The notes beneath the pieces were generated by a model. That model did no database searches. It was not told the origin of the DNA and saw only the letters and a program-made list of their open reading frames with translations. Positions 25,353 to 33,533 of a DNA stretch of 64,000 nucleotides are shown here, piece by piece. The stretch spans positions 310,001 to 374,000 of the forward strand of contig NZ_LJJF01000002.1 of assembly GCF_001625365.1 (NCBI RefSeq), read 5' to 3'. Source of the DNA: Streptomyces sp. MJM8645. GTDB lineage: Bacteria > Actinomycetota > Actinomycetes > Streptomycetales > Streptomycetaceae. Numbering within the stretch: position 1 is the first letter of the stretch; each line of letters opens with the position of its first letter. The position numbers were made by a program, and so were the translations under genes.

Positions 25353-26117
25353 ATGCGCTCCACCCGCCGCGCTCTCGCCGCTTCCATCGTGGCGGCCTCC
25401 GCCTCAGCCTTCGGCCTGACCGTCCTCTTCATGGGCGGGACGTCCCAGAGTTCCGATGCCACGCAGGTCCGCACGGTCAACGCCCTCGGCACCTCGCAGA
25501 GCGAAGCCGAATCATCCTGGTCACCCTCCACCGATCCGGACTCGGACGACTCGGTGCCCCGTTGCTTCAGCTACGGCGGGCCCTACTGCGGCTGGGTGAG
25601 AGCCTACTGGGGCGGCTGCGACAGGGACTGGGGCCTGAGCTACGGGTTCAAAGACCCCGACGTACTCTGCCCCCACGACCCCCGCCCGAGCCCCTCGGCC
25701 ACGGCCAGTCCCTCGGCAACGTCGAGCGCCTCGGCCAAGCCCAGCCCCTCCGCCAAGCCCAGTTCCTCCACCAAGCCCAGTTCCCCAGCCTCACCCAGCC
25801 CGTCCGCCACGCCCACCGGCGCTCGACCACAGCCGGCCCCACAGCCGGCCCCTCAGCCGTACCCGAGCCGCTCGGACGAGCTCAGCCCCTCCGCCACGCC
25901 CAACCGCTCGGACGAGCTCAGCCCCTCGGCCGCACCCGCTTCCCCAGCCGTACCCAGCCCCTCGGCCACCCCCAACCGCTCGGACGAGCTCAGCCCCTCC
26001 GCCGTGCCCAGCCTCTCGGCCACGCCCGGTTCCCCGGCCGCGTCCAGCGCTCCGGGCGAGCTCAGCCCCTCGACGGAGCCCAGCCCCTTCGCCGGAAGCA
26101 GCAGCTCCTTCTCATGA
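25353..26117 (+). CDS. Secreted Ser/Pro-repeat protein
   Basis: A 254-residue exported protein of unknown function. The N-terminus has a basic start and hydrophobic helix (MRSTRRALAASIVAASASAF) forming a signal peptide. Residues about 65-105 are a small Cys/Trp/Tyr-rich segment (RCFSYGGPYCGWVRAYWGGC) with three cysteines in a row of aromatic residues. The C-terminal 145 residues are a low-complexity stalk, including three copies of PNRSDELSPSA-like units and KPS/TPS repeats. No LPXTG sorting signal is present. It could be a wall-spanning or glycosylated linker. Nothing ties it to the operon before it. Confidence 0.6.
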   Translation: MRSTRRALAASIVAASASAFGLTVLFMGGTSQSSDATQVRTVNALGTSQSEAESSWSPSTDPDSDDSVPRCFSYGGPYCGWVRAYWGGCDRDWGLSYGFKDPDVLCPHDPRPSPSATASPSATSSASAKPSPSAKPSSSTKPSSPASPSPSATPTGARPQPAPQPAPQPYPSRSDELSPSATPNRSDELSPSAAPASPAVPSPSATPNRSDELSPSAVPSLSATPGSPAASSAPGELSPSTEPSPFAGSSSSFS

Positions 26118-26294
26118 GCCCCGTCGGGCCGTAGGAGAGAGTCGGCGATTCGCCGACCTGATGACGGACCTGGAACTGGACACCTCCTACGGCCACCACC
26201 TCCCCGTCGCACCCGCCGACGTGCTCGCCGGCCCGGTCGAGGTCGAGGTGCCCCGAGACCGTGAGGGCAGCTTCCATGGTCCGCCGGCGCCGTG

Positions 26295-26455
26295 TCCGTG
26301 GTGGCATGAGGTATCCACCGACGCGTTCCAGTCCGCGTTCATCGATGCGGACACGGCGTTCGGGAACTGGTTCGACTCGCCGGCCGGGCCGTCGTGTCGG
26401 CCGGGCCGGCGGCTACTCGCGGTTCAAGAAGAAGGGCCGGGCCCGGGCAGAGAAG
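26295..26455 (+). pseudogene. TnpB (IS605 OrfB) N-terminal remnant, frameshifted
   Basis: In one frame the stretch reads WWHEVSTDAFQSAFIDADTAFGNWF, the N-terminal helical motif of TnpB/OrfB proteins. After a frame change near 26390-26400 it continues as GGYSRFKKKGRARAEKV, matching the conserved GYPRFKKKGR that follows in intact TnpB. The whole RuvC nuclease part is missing, so it is a dead fragment of an IS200/IS605- or IS607-group element. No TnpA or end structure was found. The open frame beginning at 26161 has no other supporting features. Confidence 0.5.
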
Positions 26456-26482
26456 GTGGGCATGGGGAAGGTCCTTTCCAGG

Positions 26483-28765
26483 TCAGCTGAAGAGGGCTTC
26501 GAGCAGTTCCAGGGAGAGCGGGACGTCCGCCAGCCGGTAGCCGGCCGGCGGCTCGCGGTGCATGAGGTGGCGCACCAGGTAGTCCCAGCGGCGTCGGGCG
26601 ACGTAGCCGCTGCGGCCGAGGAAGCTGTGCTCGACGCCGGGGACTATCAGCAGGTCGAAGTCCTTGTTCGCGGCGATCAGCGCGTCGACCAGCCGCATCG
26701 TCAGATGCGGTGTCACGTTGTCGTCCATGTCGCCGTGGACGAGCAGTAGTTTGCCGACCAGGTTCCCGGCCAGCTCGGTGTTGGACAGCCGGGCCCCGGC
26801 GTCCGGGTCGAACGGTCCGTCGTAGGCCTCGGCCCACAGCGCGTGGTAGTGGCGGTTGTCGTGGTTGCCGGCCTCGGCCACGCCGACCTTGTAGAAGTCG
26901 GGGAACGCCAGGAGGGCGCGGGCAGTGGTGAATCCCCCGCCGGAGACGCCGAAGACGCCGACCCGGTCCAGGTCCAGCCACGGACGCGCCTGCGCGAGTT
27001 GGCGCAGCGCCGCGACATGGTCTTCGAGCGCGCCCGCGCTGCCCATGTTGCGGTGGGCGTGATCGTGGAAGGCCTTGTCCCGGCCGGGCGTTCCGCGGCC
27101 GTCGACGGCCAGCACCGCGAAGCCCAGCGCCGCCACCGCCTCGGCGTCGTAGCCGTAGGTGCCCGGGTCGAAGGAGGCCGCCACCCGGTGGATCTGCGGG
27201 CCCGGGTAGGGGTGGTCGATCACCGGGTAGCGCTGCGCGGCGTCGAAGCCGTGGGGCTTGTAGAGGACGCCGTAGATCTCGGTGACGCCGTCGGCGGCCA
27301 GGGTCCTGACCCGCTCCGGCGGCGTCCAGCCGGCGGCCAGCAGCGGTGTGATGTCGGCCTGTTCCAGCTCGACCAGCACGGCTCCGTCCCGGTCACGCAC
27401 GGTGATCGTCGGCGGGGTGTCGACGGTCGACGCGGAGTCGACGAACCAGCGGCCGTGTTCCGGCGCGGTGATCACGTGGTCCAGATCGTCGTCGGTGAGC
27501 TTGGCGATCCCGCCGCCGTCCAGGCCGACCCGGACCAGCGACCGTCGGTACGGGTCGGCCTGGACCAGTCCTGAGACGACGGCGTACGCGACCCGTTCCG
27601 CCTCGTCGACGTGCACGATCTGCTGCACCGCGAACGGCCCTCGGGTGAGCTGTTCGACCAGTTCCCCGTCCTCGTAGCGGTACAGGTGCCCCCAGCCGTC
27701 GCGCTGGGAGTACCACAGCGTCTCGCGGCCGCCGGCGAGCACATGCACGATCGGCTTCTGGGTGATCTCCTGCGCGGCCTCCACCCGCGTGTCGCCGTGC
27801 TCCTCGACCAGGGTGCGCACCTCGCCGGTCGCCGGGTCGAGTGCGTGCAGCCGCAGCGTCCGGAGGTCACGGGGCTGATCCAGGTAGTAGACGGCCGTGC
27901 TGTCCTTGGCCCACCACGCCTTCTTCAGCGTGACAGGCGACATGTAGGGCAGCAGGAACGGGTCGGTCTTGGCGGGTGTCACGGTCCGGGACGCGACGTC
28001 GAAGACGATCCACTCGCCGCAGGTTATCGGCTCGCCGGGGACCGGGTAGTGGTAGCTGCGCAGGCGCGGCCGGCCGCCATCCGGCGGGACGGCTTCGACC
28101 AGGTGCATCAGGGCGACATCGCTCTGGTCGGTGCGGTGGGTGAGGATGCGCGCCGAGTCCGGCGACCACAGCAGCGCCGGCGGCATGTCCGCAAGACCGA
28201 GCTTGCCGAGCAGGTGGGTGGGGACCGCCGCGTCGGGGTGGGCCGCGTAGCTGCGATCCGCGGTGCCGTCGGCGGTGAGCGCGAACTCCTCGCCCGTCTC
28301 GGCCGAACGCACCCACAGGTCGTGGTCGCGGCGGAACGCCGCCCACTTCTTGTCCGGCGAGGCGACTTCCAGCGGTGAGGGTTCGGCGTGCTTCTCGTCC
28401 CGCGCGCACCGGTAGTCGGCCAGCCGGCAGGTCCAGCGCGCGCCGAACGCGTCGAACGCGACCGTCCCGTCCGCGAACTCGACCGCCCGGAACGGCAGTG
28501 CGTACGGCTGGACCGGCTGGCCGGCGGCGGACGCCAGCGCGGCGGCGAGTCGTTCGGGGTCGAACGCCGGCCCCCGGGTCCCGGCGGCGGGGTCGACCAG
28601 CACGAACTCGCCGCCCCGCTCGGTCTCGACCCGGTACCAGAACCTCTCGCCGCCGCCGATCCAGACGGGCTTCGCCTTGGCCCGCAGGGCGAGCCGGGAT
28701 CGGTTGTGCAGCAGCATCCGTTCAGCTCGGTCGTAGGCGATGGCGGGGAGTGCGTTCATGGACAT
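26483..28765 (-). CDS. S9-family serine peptidase (dipeptidyl-peptidase IV/prolyl oligopeptidase type)
   Basis: A 760-residue cytoplasmic peptidase. Residues 1-500 form the beta-propeller typical of DPP IV. The C-terminal alpha/beta-hydrolase carries the nucleophile Ser in GVSGGGFTTA, Asp in GDMDDNVTP and His in GVEHSFLG. ATG 28765 follows AGGAGG by four bases and is clearly the start; longer readings overlap the regulatory region. No signal peptide, so it probably degrades or activates intracellular peptides. It is divergent from a TetR gene with a perfect palindrome between them, which suggests regulated expression. Confidence 0.88.
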   Translation of the reverse strand: MSMNALPAIAYDRAERMLLHNRSRLALRAKAKPVWIGGGERFWYRVETERGGEFVLVDPAAGTRGPAFDPERLAAALASAAGQPVQPYALPFRAVEFADGTVAFDAFGARWTCRLADYRCARDEKHAEPSPLEVASPDKKWAAFRRDHDLWVRSAETGEEFALTADGTADRSYAAHPDAAVPTHLLGKLGLADMPPALLWSPDSARILTHRTDQSDVALMHLVEAVPPDGGRPRLRSYHYPVPGEPITCGEWIVFDVASRTVTPAKTDPFLLPYMSPVTLKKAWWAKDSTAVYYLDQPRDLRTLRLHALDPATGEVRTLVEEHGDTRVEAAQEITQKPIVHVLAGGRETLWYSQRDGWGHLYRYEDGELVEQLTRGPFAVQQIVHVDEAERVAYAVVSGLVQADPYRRSLVRVGLDGGGIAKLTDDDLDHVITAPEHGRWFVDSASTVDTPPTITVRDRDGAVLVELEQADITPLLAAGWTPPERVRTLAADGVTEIYGVLYKPHGFDAAQRYPVIDHPYPGPQIHRVAASFDPGTYGYDAEAVAALGFAVLAVDGRGTPGRDKAFHDHAHRNMGSAGALEDHVAALRQLAQARPWLDLDRVGVFGVSGGGFTTARALLAFPDFYKVGVAEAGNHDNRHYHALWAEAYDGPFDPDAGARLSNTELAGNLVGKLLLVHGDMDDNVTPHLTMRLVDALIAANKDFDLLIVPGVEHSFLGRSGYVARRRWDYLVRHLMHREPPAGYRLADVPLSLELLEALFS

Positions 28766-28802
28766 CCGGCCTCCTGGAATCAGTCTCGATCCAGGAACAG
28801 TA

Positions 28803-28819
28803 CAGCGTACGGTACGCTG
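28803..28819. promoter_or_regulatory. Perfect 17-bp palindrome, probable TetR operator
   Basis: CAGCGTAC and GTACGCTG are exact inverted arms around a single G, in the 89-bp gap between the peptidase start (28765) and the TetR start (28855). Size and symmetry fit a TetR-dimer site. The position would let one site control both divergent promoters. Confidence 0.7.
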
Positions 28820-28854
28820 ATGGAACTGCGGTCCCGAACGAATCAGGAACCCCA

Positions 28855-29523
28855 ATGTCATCGCCCAGGCACAAGACAGCGCCCGCTCGCGCACCCCGCG
28901 GCACCCTCAGCCCCGAGGCCATCGTCCACGCGGCGATCGAACTGATCGACCGCGACGGACTGGACGCGGTGACCATCCGTCGGCTCGCCGACCACCTCGG
29001 CGTCCGCCCGATGTCGCTCTACACGCACTTCCGCGACAAGGACGCGATCCTCCTCGCCGTCACCGCGGAACTGCTGAGCCGATTCCAGTGGCCCGACCCC
29101 GACCTCGACGACGTCGCATGGCTCCGGCAGGTGATGCACGCCTACTTCGAGCTGTTCATCACGCACCCGGCCCTCCTGCAGATCAACACCCCCTCCGACG
29201 GAGTCGGCGACGTCGAGGCCCGCATGTCCGAACAGATCTACGCCCGCCTGGCCCGACTGAAGGTCGACCACCGGACGGCGATCGGCCTGCTGGCCACGCT
29301 GATCCGCTTCGTCCTCGGCTGCGCCACGCTCTACCCCGTCCGCCGGGTCTGGGACGAGGACCCGCAGCACTGGGAACGGGTCCGCCAACAGTGGGCCCGC
29401 CTCCCGGCCGAGGTGTACCCGGCGATGCACGCCACCACCGTCGACTTCCCGACCTTCACCCAGCGGGACGTCTTCGAGTTCGGCCTCGACGCCATCCTCG
29501 CCTCGCTCCCACGATCGCCCTGA
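28855..29523 (+). CDS. TetR-family transcriptional regulator
   Basis: A 222-residue regulator. The N-terminal helix-turn-helix is clear (AIELIDRDGLDAVTIRRLADHLGVRPMSLYTHFRDKDAIL). The C-terminal ligand domain is all-helical, about 150 residues, with little sequence identity to known repressors. ATG 28855 has AGGAA nearby; the open frame extends far upstream but overlaps the peptidase gene. It probably represses itself and the divergent S9 peptidase through the palindrome at 28803-28819. The ligand may be a peptide or peptide-like compound, which is inference from the neighbour. Confidence 0.88.
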   Translation: MSSPRHKTAPARAPRGTLSPEAIVHAAIELIDRDGLDAVTIRRLADHLGVRPMSLYTHFRDKDAILLAVTAELLSRFQWPDPDLDDVAWLRQVMHAYFELFITHPALLQINTPSDGVGDVEARMSEQIYARLARLKVDHRTAIGLLATLIRFVLGCATLYPVRRVWDEDPQHWERVRQQWARLPAEVYPAMHATTVDFPTFTQRDVFEFGLDAILASLPRSP

Positions 29524-29741
29524 CGCCCTGACGCCGGCGGCGCTCATGAGCTGCTCTTCCGTGATTGGGAGACACACCGGTCACCGGGCGCTGCCCCGTA
29601 ATCCCGAAAACACCACACTCACAAGCTCGTTGACATCTCGCATGAGCCGTCAGCGACGGGCCCGTCACGCTTCGGTACCACTGATGATGGGACAGGGCCT
29701 CTTCAGGGCCGGGCCGTTTCACCGTCGGTCTGGCTGGGGGG

Positions 29742-31241
29742 TCAGCTGGCGGGGGTGCCGACGATGTTGGTGAGGTCGACGGTGGCCCAGCTGCCGTTCG
29801 ACTGCAGGGCGGTGAGGTTGATGTGGCCGCCGTTGAGGGAGCTGCGGGAGTAGATGGCGAGCGTGCCGTCGGGGTCGGTGGTGGCGCTGACAGCGCCGTC
29901 GGTGGCGGGTGTGCCGACCAGGTTGGTGAGGTCGTTGGTGGCCCACTGGCCGGAGGTGTTCTTGTAGGTGATCTGCAGATGGCCGTTGGCGGCATTGGCA
30001 CTGACCACACCGACGGTGCCGTTCTTCTGAACGAACGCGCTGGGCGCTCCGCCCGCCGAGATCGGCGTGCCGACGACGTTGGTGAGATCGACGGTCGCCC
30101 AACTGCCGTTCGACTGCAGGGCGGTGAGACTCAGATGACCGCCGTCGGCCGAACCCCGGGAATAGATGGCGAGCGTGCCGTCAGGGTCGGTGGTGGCGCT
30201 GACAGCGCCGTCCGTCGCCGGGGTGCCGACCTGGTTGGTGAGGTCGTTGGTGGCCCACTGGCCGGAGGTGTTCTTGTAGGTGATCTGCAGGTGGCCGTTG
30301 GCGGCATTGGCGCTGACCACACCGACGGTGCCGTTCTTCTGGGTGAAGGTCGAGGGTGCGCCACCGGCGGAAATCGGCGTGCCGACGACGTTGGTCAGGT
30401 CGACGGTCGCCCAACTGCCGTTCGACTGCAGGGCGGTGAGACTCAGATGACCGCCGTCGGCCGAACCCCGGGAATAGATGGCGAGAGTGCCGTCAGGGTC
30501 CGTCGTGGCACGAACCGCACCCCCGGTGACCGGGGTGCCGACCTGGTTGGTGAGATCGCTGGTGGCCCACTGACCGGAGGTGTTCTTGTAAGTGATCTGC
30601 AGATGGCCGTTGGCAGCATTGGCACTGACCACACCGACGGTGCCGTTCTGCTGAACGAACGCGCTGGGCGCTCCACCCGCAGAGACCGGCGTGCCGACGA
30701 CGTTGGTCAGATCGGCCGTAGCCCAGTTGCCGGCCGCAGACTTGGCAGTCACCTGAACATGGCCCGCGGCGGTACGGGTGAAGGTGTAAGCCGTACCATC
30801 AGCACCACTCACCGAACCACCGTCACCCAATGCCGGCACCCACGCCGAACCCGGCGGAGTGGTGGTCGACGGGTACGGGTTGGCGTGGTCGGAGCCCAGG
30901 CCCGCCTTCGGACCGCAGCTCGGCCAGGCGCCCTCGCCCTGCCCGGCAAGGACCTTCTCGCCAATCAGGATCTGCTGCTCCTTGGTGGCCTGGTTCGGGT
31001 ACTGGGCGTACTGGCCGCCGCCGTAGGCGAGCCAGGTGCTCTTCGTGAACTGCAGGCCGCCGTAGTAGCCGTTGCCGGTGTTGACCGACCAGTTGCCGCC
31101 GCTCTCGCAGGCGGCGACCTTGTCCCAGGTCGACACGGAGGCGGCCGAGGCCTGCCCGGTCGTGAGGGCGGAGGTTCCCCAGGCGAGGAGGCTGGAGGCG
31201 AGCAGGGCGAGGGCGGACGTGCGGCGGGTGCGGGTGGTCAC
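29742..31241 (-). CDS. Resuscitation-promoting-factor-like transglycosylase with C-terminal repeat domain
   Basis: A 499-residue secreted protein. After a signal peptide (cleavage near AQASA in GQASAASVSTW) comes an Rpf domain: WDKVAACESGGNWSVNTGNGYYGGLQF with the catalytic Glu, and TWLAYGGGQYA, residues about 36-120. Rpf domains cleave peptidoglycan glycan strands and wake dormant cells or spores. A short Thr/Pro linker precedes just over three 104-residue repeats, each with two beta-rich motifs (ATVDLTNVVGTP and QITYKNTSGQWAT). I favour GTG 31241, which has GGAG seven bases upstream, over ATG 31259. The repeat region is nearly identical to that of the adjacent NlpC/P60 gene. Confidence 0.83.
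   Translation of the reverse strand: MTTRTRRTSALALLASSLLAWGTSALTTGQASAASVSTWDKVAACESGGNWSVNTGNGYYGGLQFTKSTWLAYGGGQYAQYPNQATKEQQILIGEKVLAGQGEGAWPSCGPKAGLGSDHANPYPSTTTPPGSAWVPALGDGGSVSGADGTAYTFTRTAAGHVQVTAKSAAGNWATADLTNVVGTPVSAGGAPSAFVQQNGTVGVVSANAANGHLQITYKNTSGQWATSDLTNQVGTPVTGGAVRATTDPDGTLAIYSRGSADGGHLSLTALQSNGSWATVDLTNVVGTPISAGGAPSTFTQKNGTVGVVSANAANGHLQITYKNTSGQWATNDLTNQVGTPATDGAVSATTDPDGTLAIYSRGSADGGHLSLTALQSNGSWATVDLTNVVGTPISAGGAPSAFVQKNGTVGVVSANAANGHLQITYKNTSGQWATNDLTNLVGTPATDGAVSATTDPDGTLAIYSRSSLNGGHINLTALQSNGSWATVDLTNIVGTPAS
29752..30850 (-). repeat. 1.1-kb duplicated repeat domain, copy 1 (in the Rpf gene)
   Basis: This block aligns base for base with 31361-32459 at a constant offset of 1609 bp and no visible indels; most differences lie at the end nearest the catalytic domain (30690-30790). 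Internally it consists of 312-bp units: the same landmark recurs at 29779, 30091 and 30403. Silent differences are few, pointing to recent duplication or continuing gene conversion. Confidence 0.9.
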
Positions 31242-31284
31242 GGTCAACTCCGTTGGCATTGGGGCGGCGCGGTGGCGGGATGGG

Positions 31285-31313
31285 CGTCGGCCGGGGAAAA
31301 CCCCCGGCCGACG
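31285..31313 (-). terminator. Strong hairpin downstream of the NlpC/P60 gene
   Basis: CGTCGGCCGGGG and CCCCGGCCGACG form a perfect 12-bp stem with an AAAAC loop, 38 bp past the NlpC/P60 stop and upstream of the Rpf start. It should separate the two transcription units. There is no U-tract, as usual for streptomycetes. Confidence 0.75.
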
Positions 31314-31350
31314 TCAGGACCGATGGTCAGCCGTCGGTCTGGTTGGGGGG

Positions 31351-33018
31351 TCAGCTGGTGGGGGTGCCGACGATGTTGGTGAGGTCGACGGTGGCCCAGC
31401 TGCCGTTCGACTGCAGGGCGGTGAGGTTGATGTGGCCGCCGTTGAGGGAGCTGCGGGAGTAGATGGCGAGCGTGCCGTCGGGGTCGGTGGTGGCGCTGAC
31501 AGCGCCGTCGGTGGCGGGTGTGCCGACCAGGTTGGTGAGGTCGTTGGTGGCCCACTGGCCGGAGGTGTTCTTGTAGGTGATCTGCAGATGGCCGTTGGCG
31601 GCATTGGCACTGACCACACCGACGGTGCCGTTCTTCTGAACGAACGAGCTGGGCGCACCGCCCGCCGAGATCGGCGTGCCGACGACGTTGGTGAGATCGA
31701 CGGTCGCCCAACTGCCGTTCGACTGCAGGGCGGTGAGACTCAGATGACCGCCGTCGGCCGAACCCCGGGAATAGATGGCGAGCGTGCCGTCAGGGTCGGT
31801 GGTGGCGCTGACAGCGCCGTCCGTCGCCGGGGTGCCGACCTGGTTGGTGAGGTCGTTGGTGGCCCACTGGCCGGAGGTGTTCTTGTAGGTGATCTGCAGG
31901 TGGCCGTTGGCGGCATTGGCGCTGACCACACCGACGGTGCCGTTCTTCTGGGTGAAGGTCGAGGGTGCGCCACCGGCGGAAATCGGCGTGCCGACGACGT
32001 TGGTCAGGTCGACGGTCGCCCAACTGCCGTTCGACTGCAGGGCGGTGAGACTCAGATGACCGCCGTCGGCCGAACCGCGGGAGTAGATGGCGAGAGTGCC
32101 GTCAGGGTCCGTCGTGGCACGAACCGCACCCCCGGTGACCGGGGTGCCGACCTGGTTGGTGAGATCGCTGGTGGCCCACTGACCGGAGGTGTTCTTGTAA
32201 GTGATCTGCAGATGGCCGTTGGCAGCATTGGCACTGACCACACCGACGGTGCCGTTCTGCTGAACGAACGCACTGGGCGCACCACCCGCCGAAACCGGAG
32301 TGCCAACGACATTGGTGAGGTCAACCGTCGCCCACTTGTCAGTCGGATACCTCGCAGTCCCCTGAAGATGACCATCGGCACTACGGGTGAAGGTGTAAGC
32401 CGTACCGTCAGCACCACTCACCGAACCACCGTCACCCAACGCCGGCACCCACGCCGAACCCGGCGCCGGGTCGTTGACGACGTTTTTGTAGCGCAGCGCC
32501 TTGTAGTCGCCGTTCGGGTGCGAGTCGAGGGACGCGGCGTTGATCGAGATACCGGTCCGGTGCTTCACCGGTGTGCTGCCGAAGGAGTAGTACGAGAAGG
32601 TGGTGTGGGCGGCGTCGTCCCACTTCTCGAAGAGGATGACGTGGTCGTAGTACGAGTTCAGGATGTCGCCCGGCATCAGGTCGCTGCGGCTGATCTGGTA
32701 GGTGAAGCTGTCCGCGAGGCCCTGCGTGTTGGCGCTGGTGCCGAGGTGCCAGGCCATCGAGACGTAGCCCGAGCAGTCCGTGCGGTAGCCGCGGCCGGAG
32801 GAGTCCGGGTACGAGCCGCCCTGGTCGTAGCCGATGTTCTTGCCGTACCAGAACTGGGCGCGGGCGAGGATCTCCGAGCGGGTGATCTGGCCGCCGACCG
32901 AGGAGGTCGTCGCCGCGTACGAACTCCCGGCGGTGACGGCCGTGACGACCACGGCACCGGAGGCGGCGATGGCGGCGGCGAGCGTGACGCGCAGCAGCTT
33001 GGACGTCTTCGAAGGCAT
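31351..33018 (-). CDS. Secreted NlpC/P60-type peptidoglycan hydrolase with C-terminal repeat domain
   Basis: A 555-residue protein. The signal peptide ends near SSYAA. The catalytic domain (residues about 45-175) is NlpC/P60-like: nucleophile Cys in TDCSGYVSMAWHLG, DLMPGDIL and catalytic His in DHVILFEKW. Such enzymes cleave D-Glu/meso-Dap or related stem-peptide bonds. The C-terminal about 370 residues are the same 104-residue repeats as in the neighbouring Rpf protein. ATG 33018 is preceded by GGAG with eight-base spacing. The shared domain suggests that both enzymes bind the same surface ligand and may act together, like mycobacterial RpfB with the NlpC/P60 enzyme RipA. Confidence 0.83.
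   Translation of the reverse strand: MPSKTSKLLRVTLAAAIAASGAVVVTAVTAGSSYAATTSSVGGQITRSEILARAQFWYGKNIGYDQGGSYPDSSGRGYRTDCSGYVSMAWHLGTSANTQGLADSFTYQISRSDLMPGDILNSYYDHVILFEKWDDAAHTTFSYYSFGSTPVKHRTGISINAASLDSHPNGDYKALRYKNVVNDPAPGSAWVPALGDGGSVSGADGTAYTFTRSADGHLQGTARYPTDKWATVDLTNVVGTPVSAGGAPSAFVQQNGTVGVVSANAANGHLQITYKNTSGQWATSDLTNQVGTPVTGGAVRATTDPDGTLAIYSRGSADGGHLSLTALQSNGSWATVDLTNVVGTPISAGGAPSTFTQKNGTVGVVSANAANGHLQITYKNTSGQWATNDLTNQVGTPATDGAVSATTDPDGTLAIYSRGSADGGHLSLTALQSNGSWATVDLTNVVGTPISAGGAPSSFVQKNGTVGVVSANAANGHLQITYKNTSGQWATNDLTNLVGTPATDGAVSATTDPDGTLAIYSRSSLNGGHINLTALQSNGSWATVDLTNIVGTPTS
31361..32459 (-). repeat. 1.1-kb duplicated repeat domain, copy 2 (in the NlpC/P60 gene)
   Basis: Counterpart of 29752-30850, same strand, offset 1609 bp. 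The homology starts about 20 bp beyond each stop codon (shared GTCGGTCTGG and GGGGGGTCAGCTG) and runs to the linker after each catalytic domain. The duplication therefore moved or homogenised the whole C-terminal domain together with its 3' flank. Confidence 0.9.
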
Positions 33019-33533
33019 GACGGTGCTCCAGCGGGGAGAGAGGGGTGGGATCGGCCGTGCGTGGTGCTCGGCACACACCGGGCCGTGACGGCTGCCCTCC
33101 AGGAGCAGCGGTCGGTGACACCTGGTCCGGTGTGCTGCCCCGGGCAGGTGCTCCCTGGCGGCGGTCACCAGTCTCACCACAGGTCAGGAGCCTCGAAAGG
33201 GCCTTCGGCTGGCCTGAATCGGCCCAGGCCCGTTCCGGCCAGCCCGGAGGTTCCGGCGCTCTCCCTGGCCGGACTCGACCCCGCCGGCAGCCTCACCTCG
33301 ACAGCGCCGGCGCCGCCGCTGGCGCCAACGCCCAGAACGCCTCCGGAGCCCGCGGGGCGACGGCTACGTCCTGATCACCTGGCGACCAGTTCTGCACCAA
33401 CGGCTCTGTCCCGCCATCGCTGGTGACGAGGCGGGACAGGTACCGGTGGCAGTCATACGCCCCTGCCCCGGCCTTGCCCCTGCGGCTACGGGGGGTTGCC
33501 GAGGTTGCCGGGGAAGGACGTCGGGACCGTGGC
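33019..33533. other. Long leader region upstream of the NlpC/P60 gene
   Basis: 515 nt without a credible gene. CTGCCC-C-GGGCAG at 33135-33147 and several GC-rich inverted segments suggest a structured leader on the minus strand. Actinobacterial NlpC/P60 and rpf genes are often preceded by the cyclic di-AMP (ydaO) riboswitch. I looked for its conserved blocks and could not match them convincingly, so I make no riboswitch call. Confidence 0.4.

Noticed and set aside
26161..26490. 109-codon gene starting at 26161
   Set aside because: Only the middle has recognisable sequence (TnpB) and it needs a frame change to continue. No ribosome site and no conserved beginning.
29752..32459. Repeat array resembling a CRISPR locus
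   Set aside because: The repeats are long (312 bp), coding, in frame and without spacers. They are protein domain repeats.
33019..33400. Cyclic di-AMP (ydaO-type) riboswitch upstream of the NlpC/P60 gene
   Set aside because: Expected from the gene family and leader length, but the conserved blocks could not be matched by eye. An Infernal scan with RF00379 would decide.
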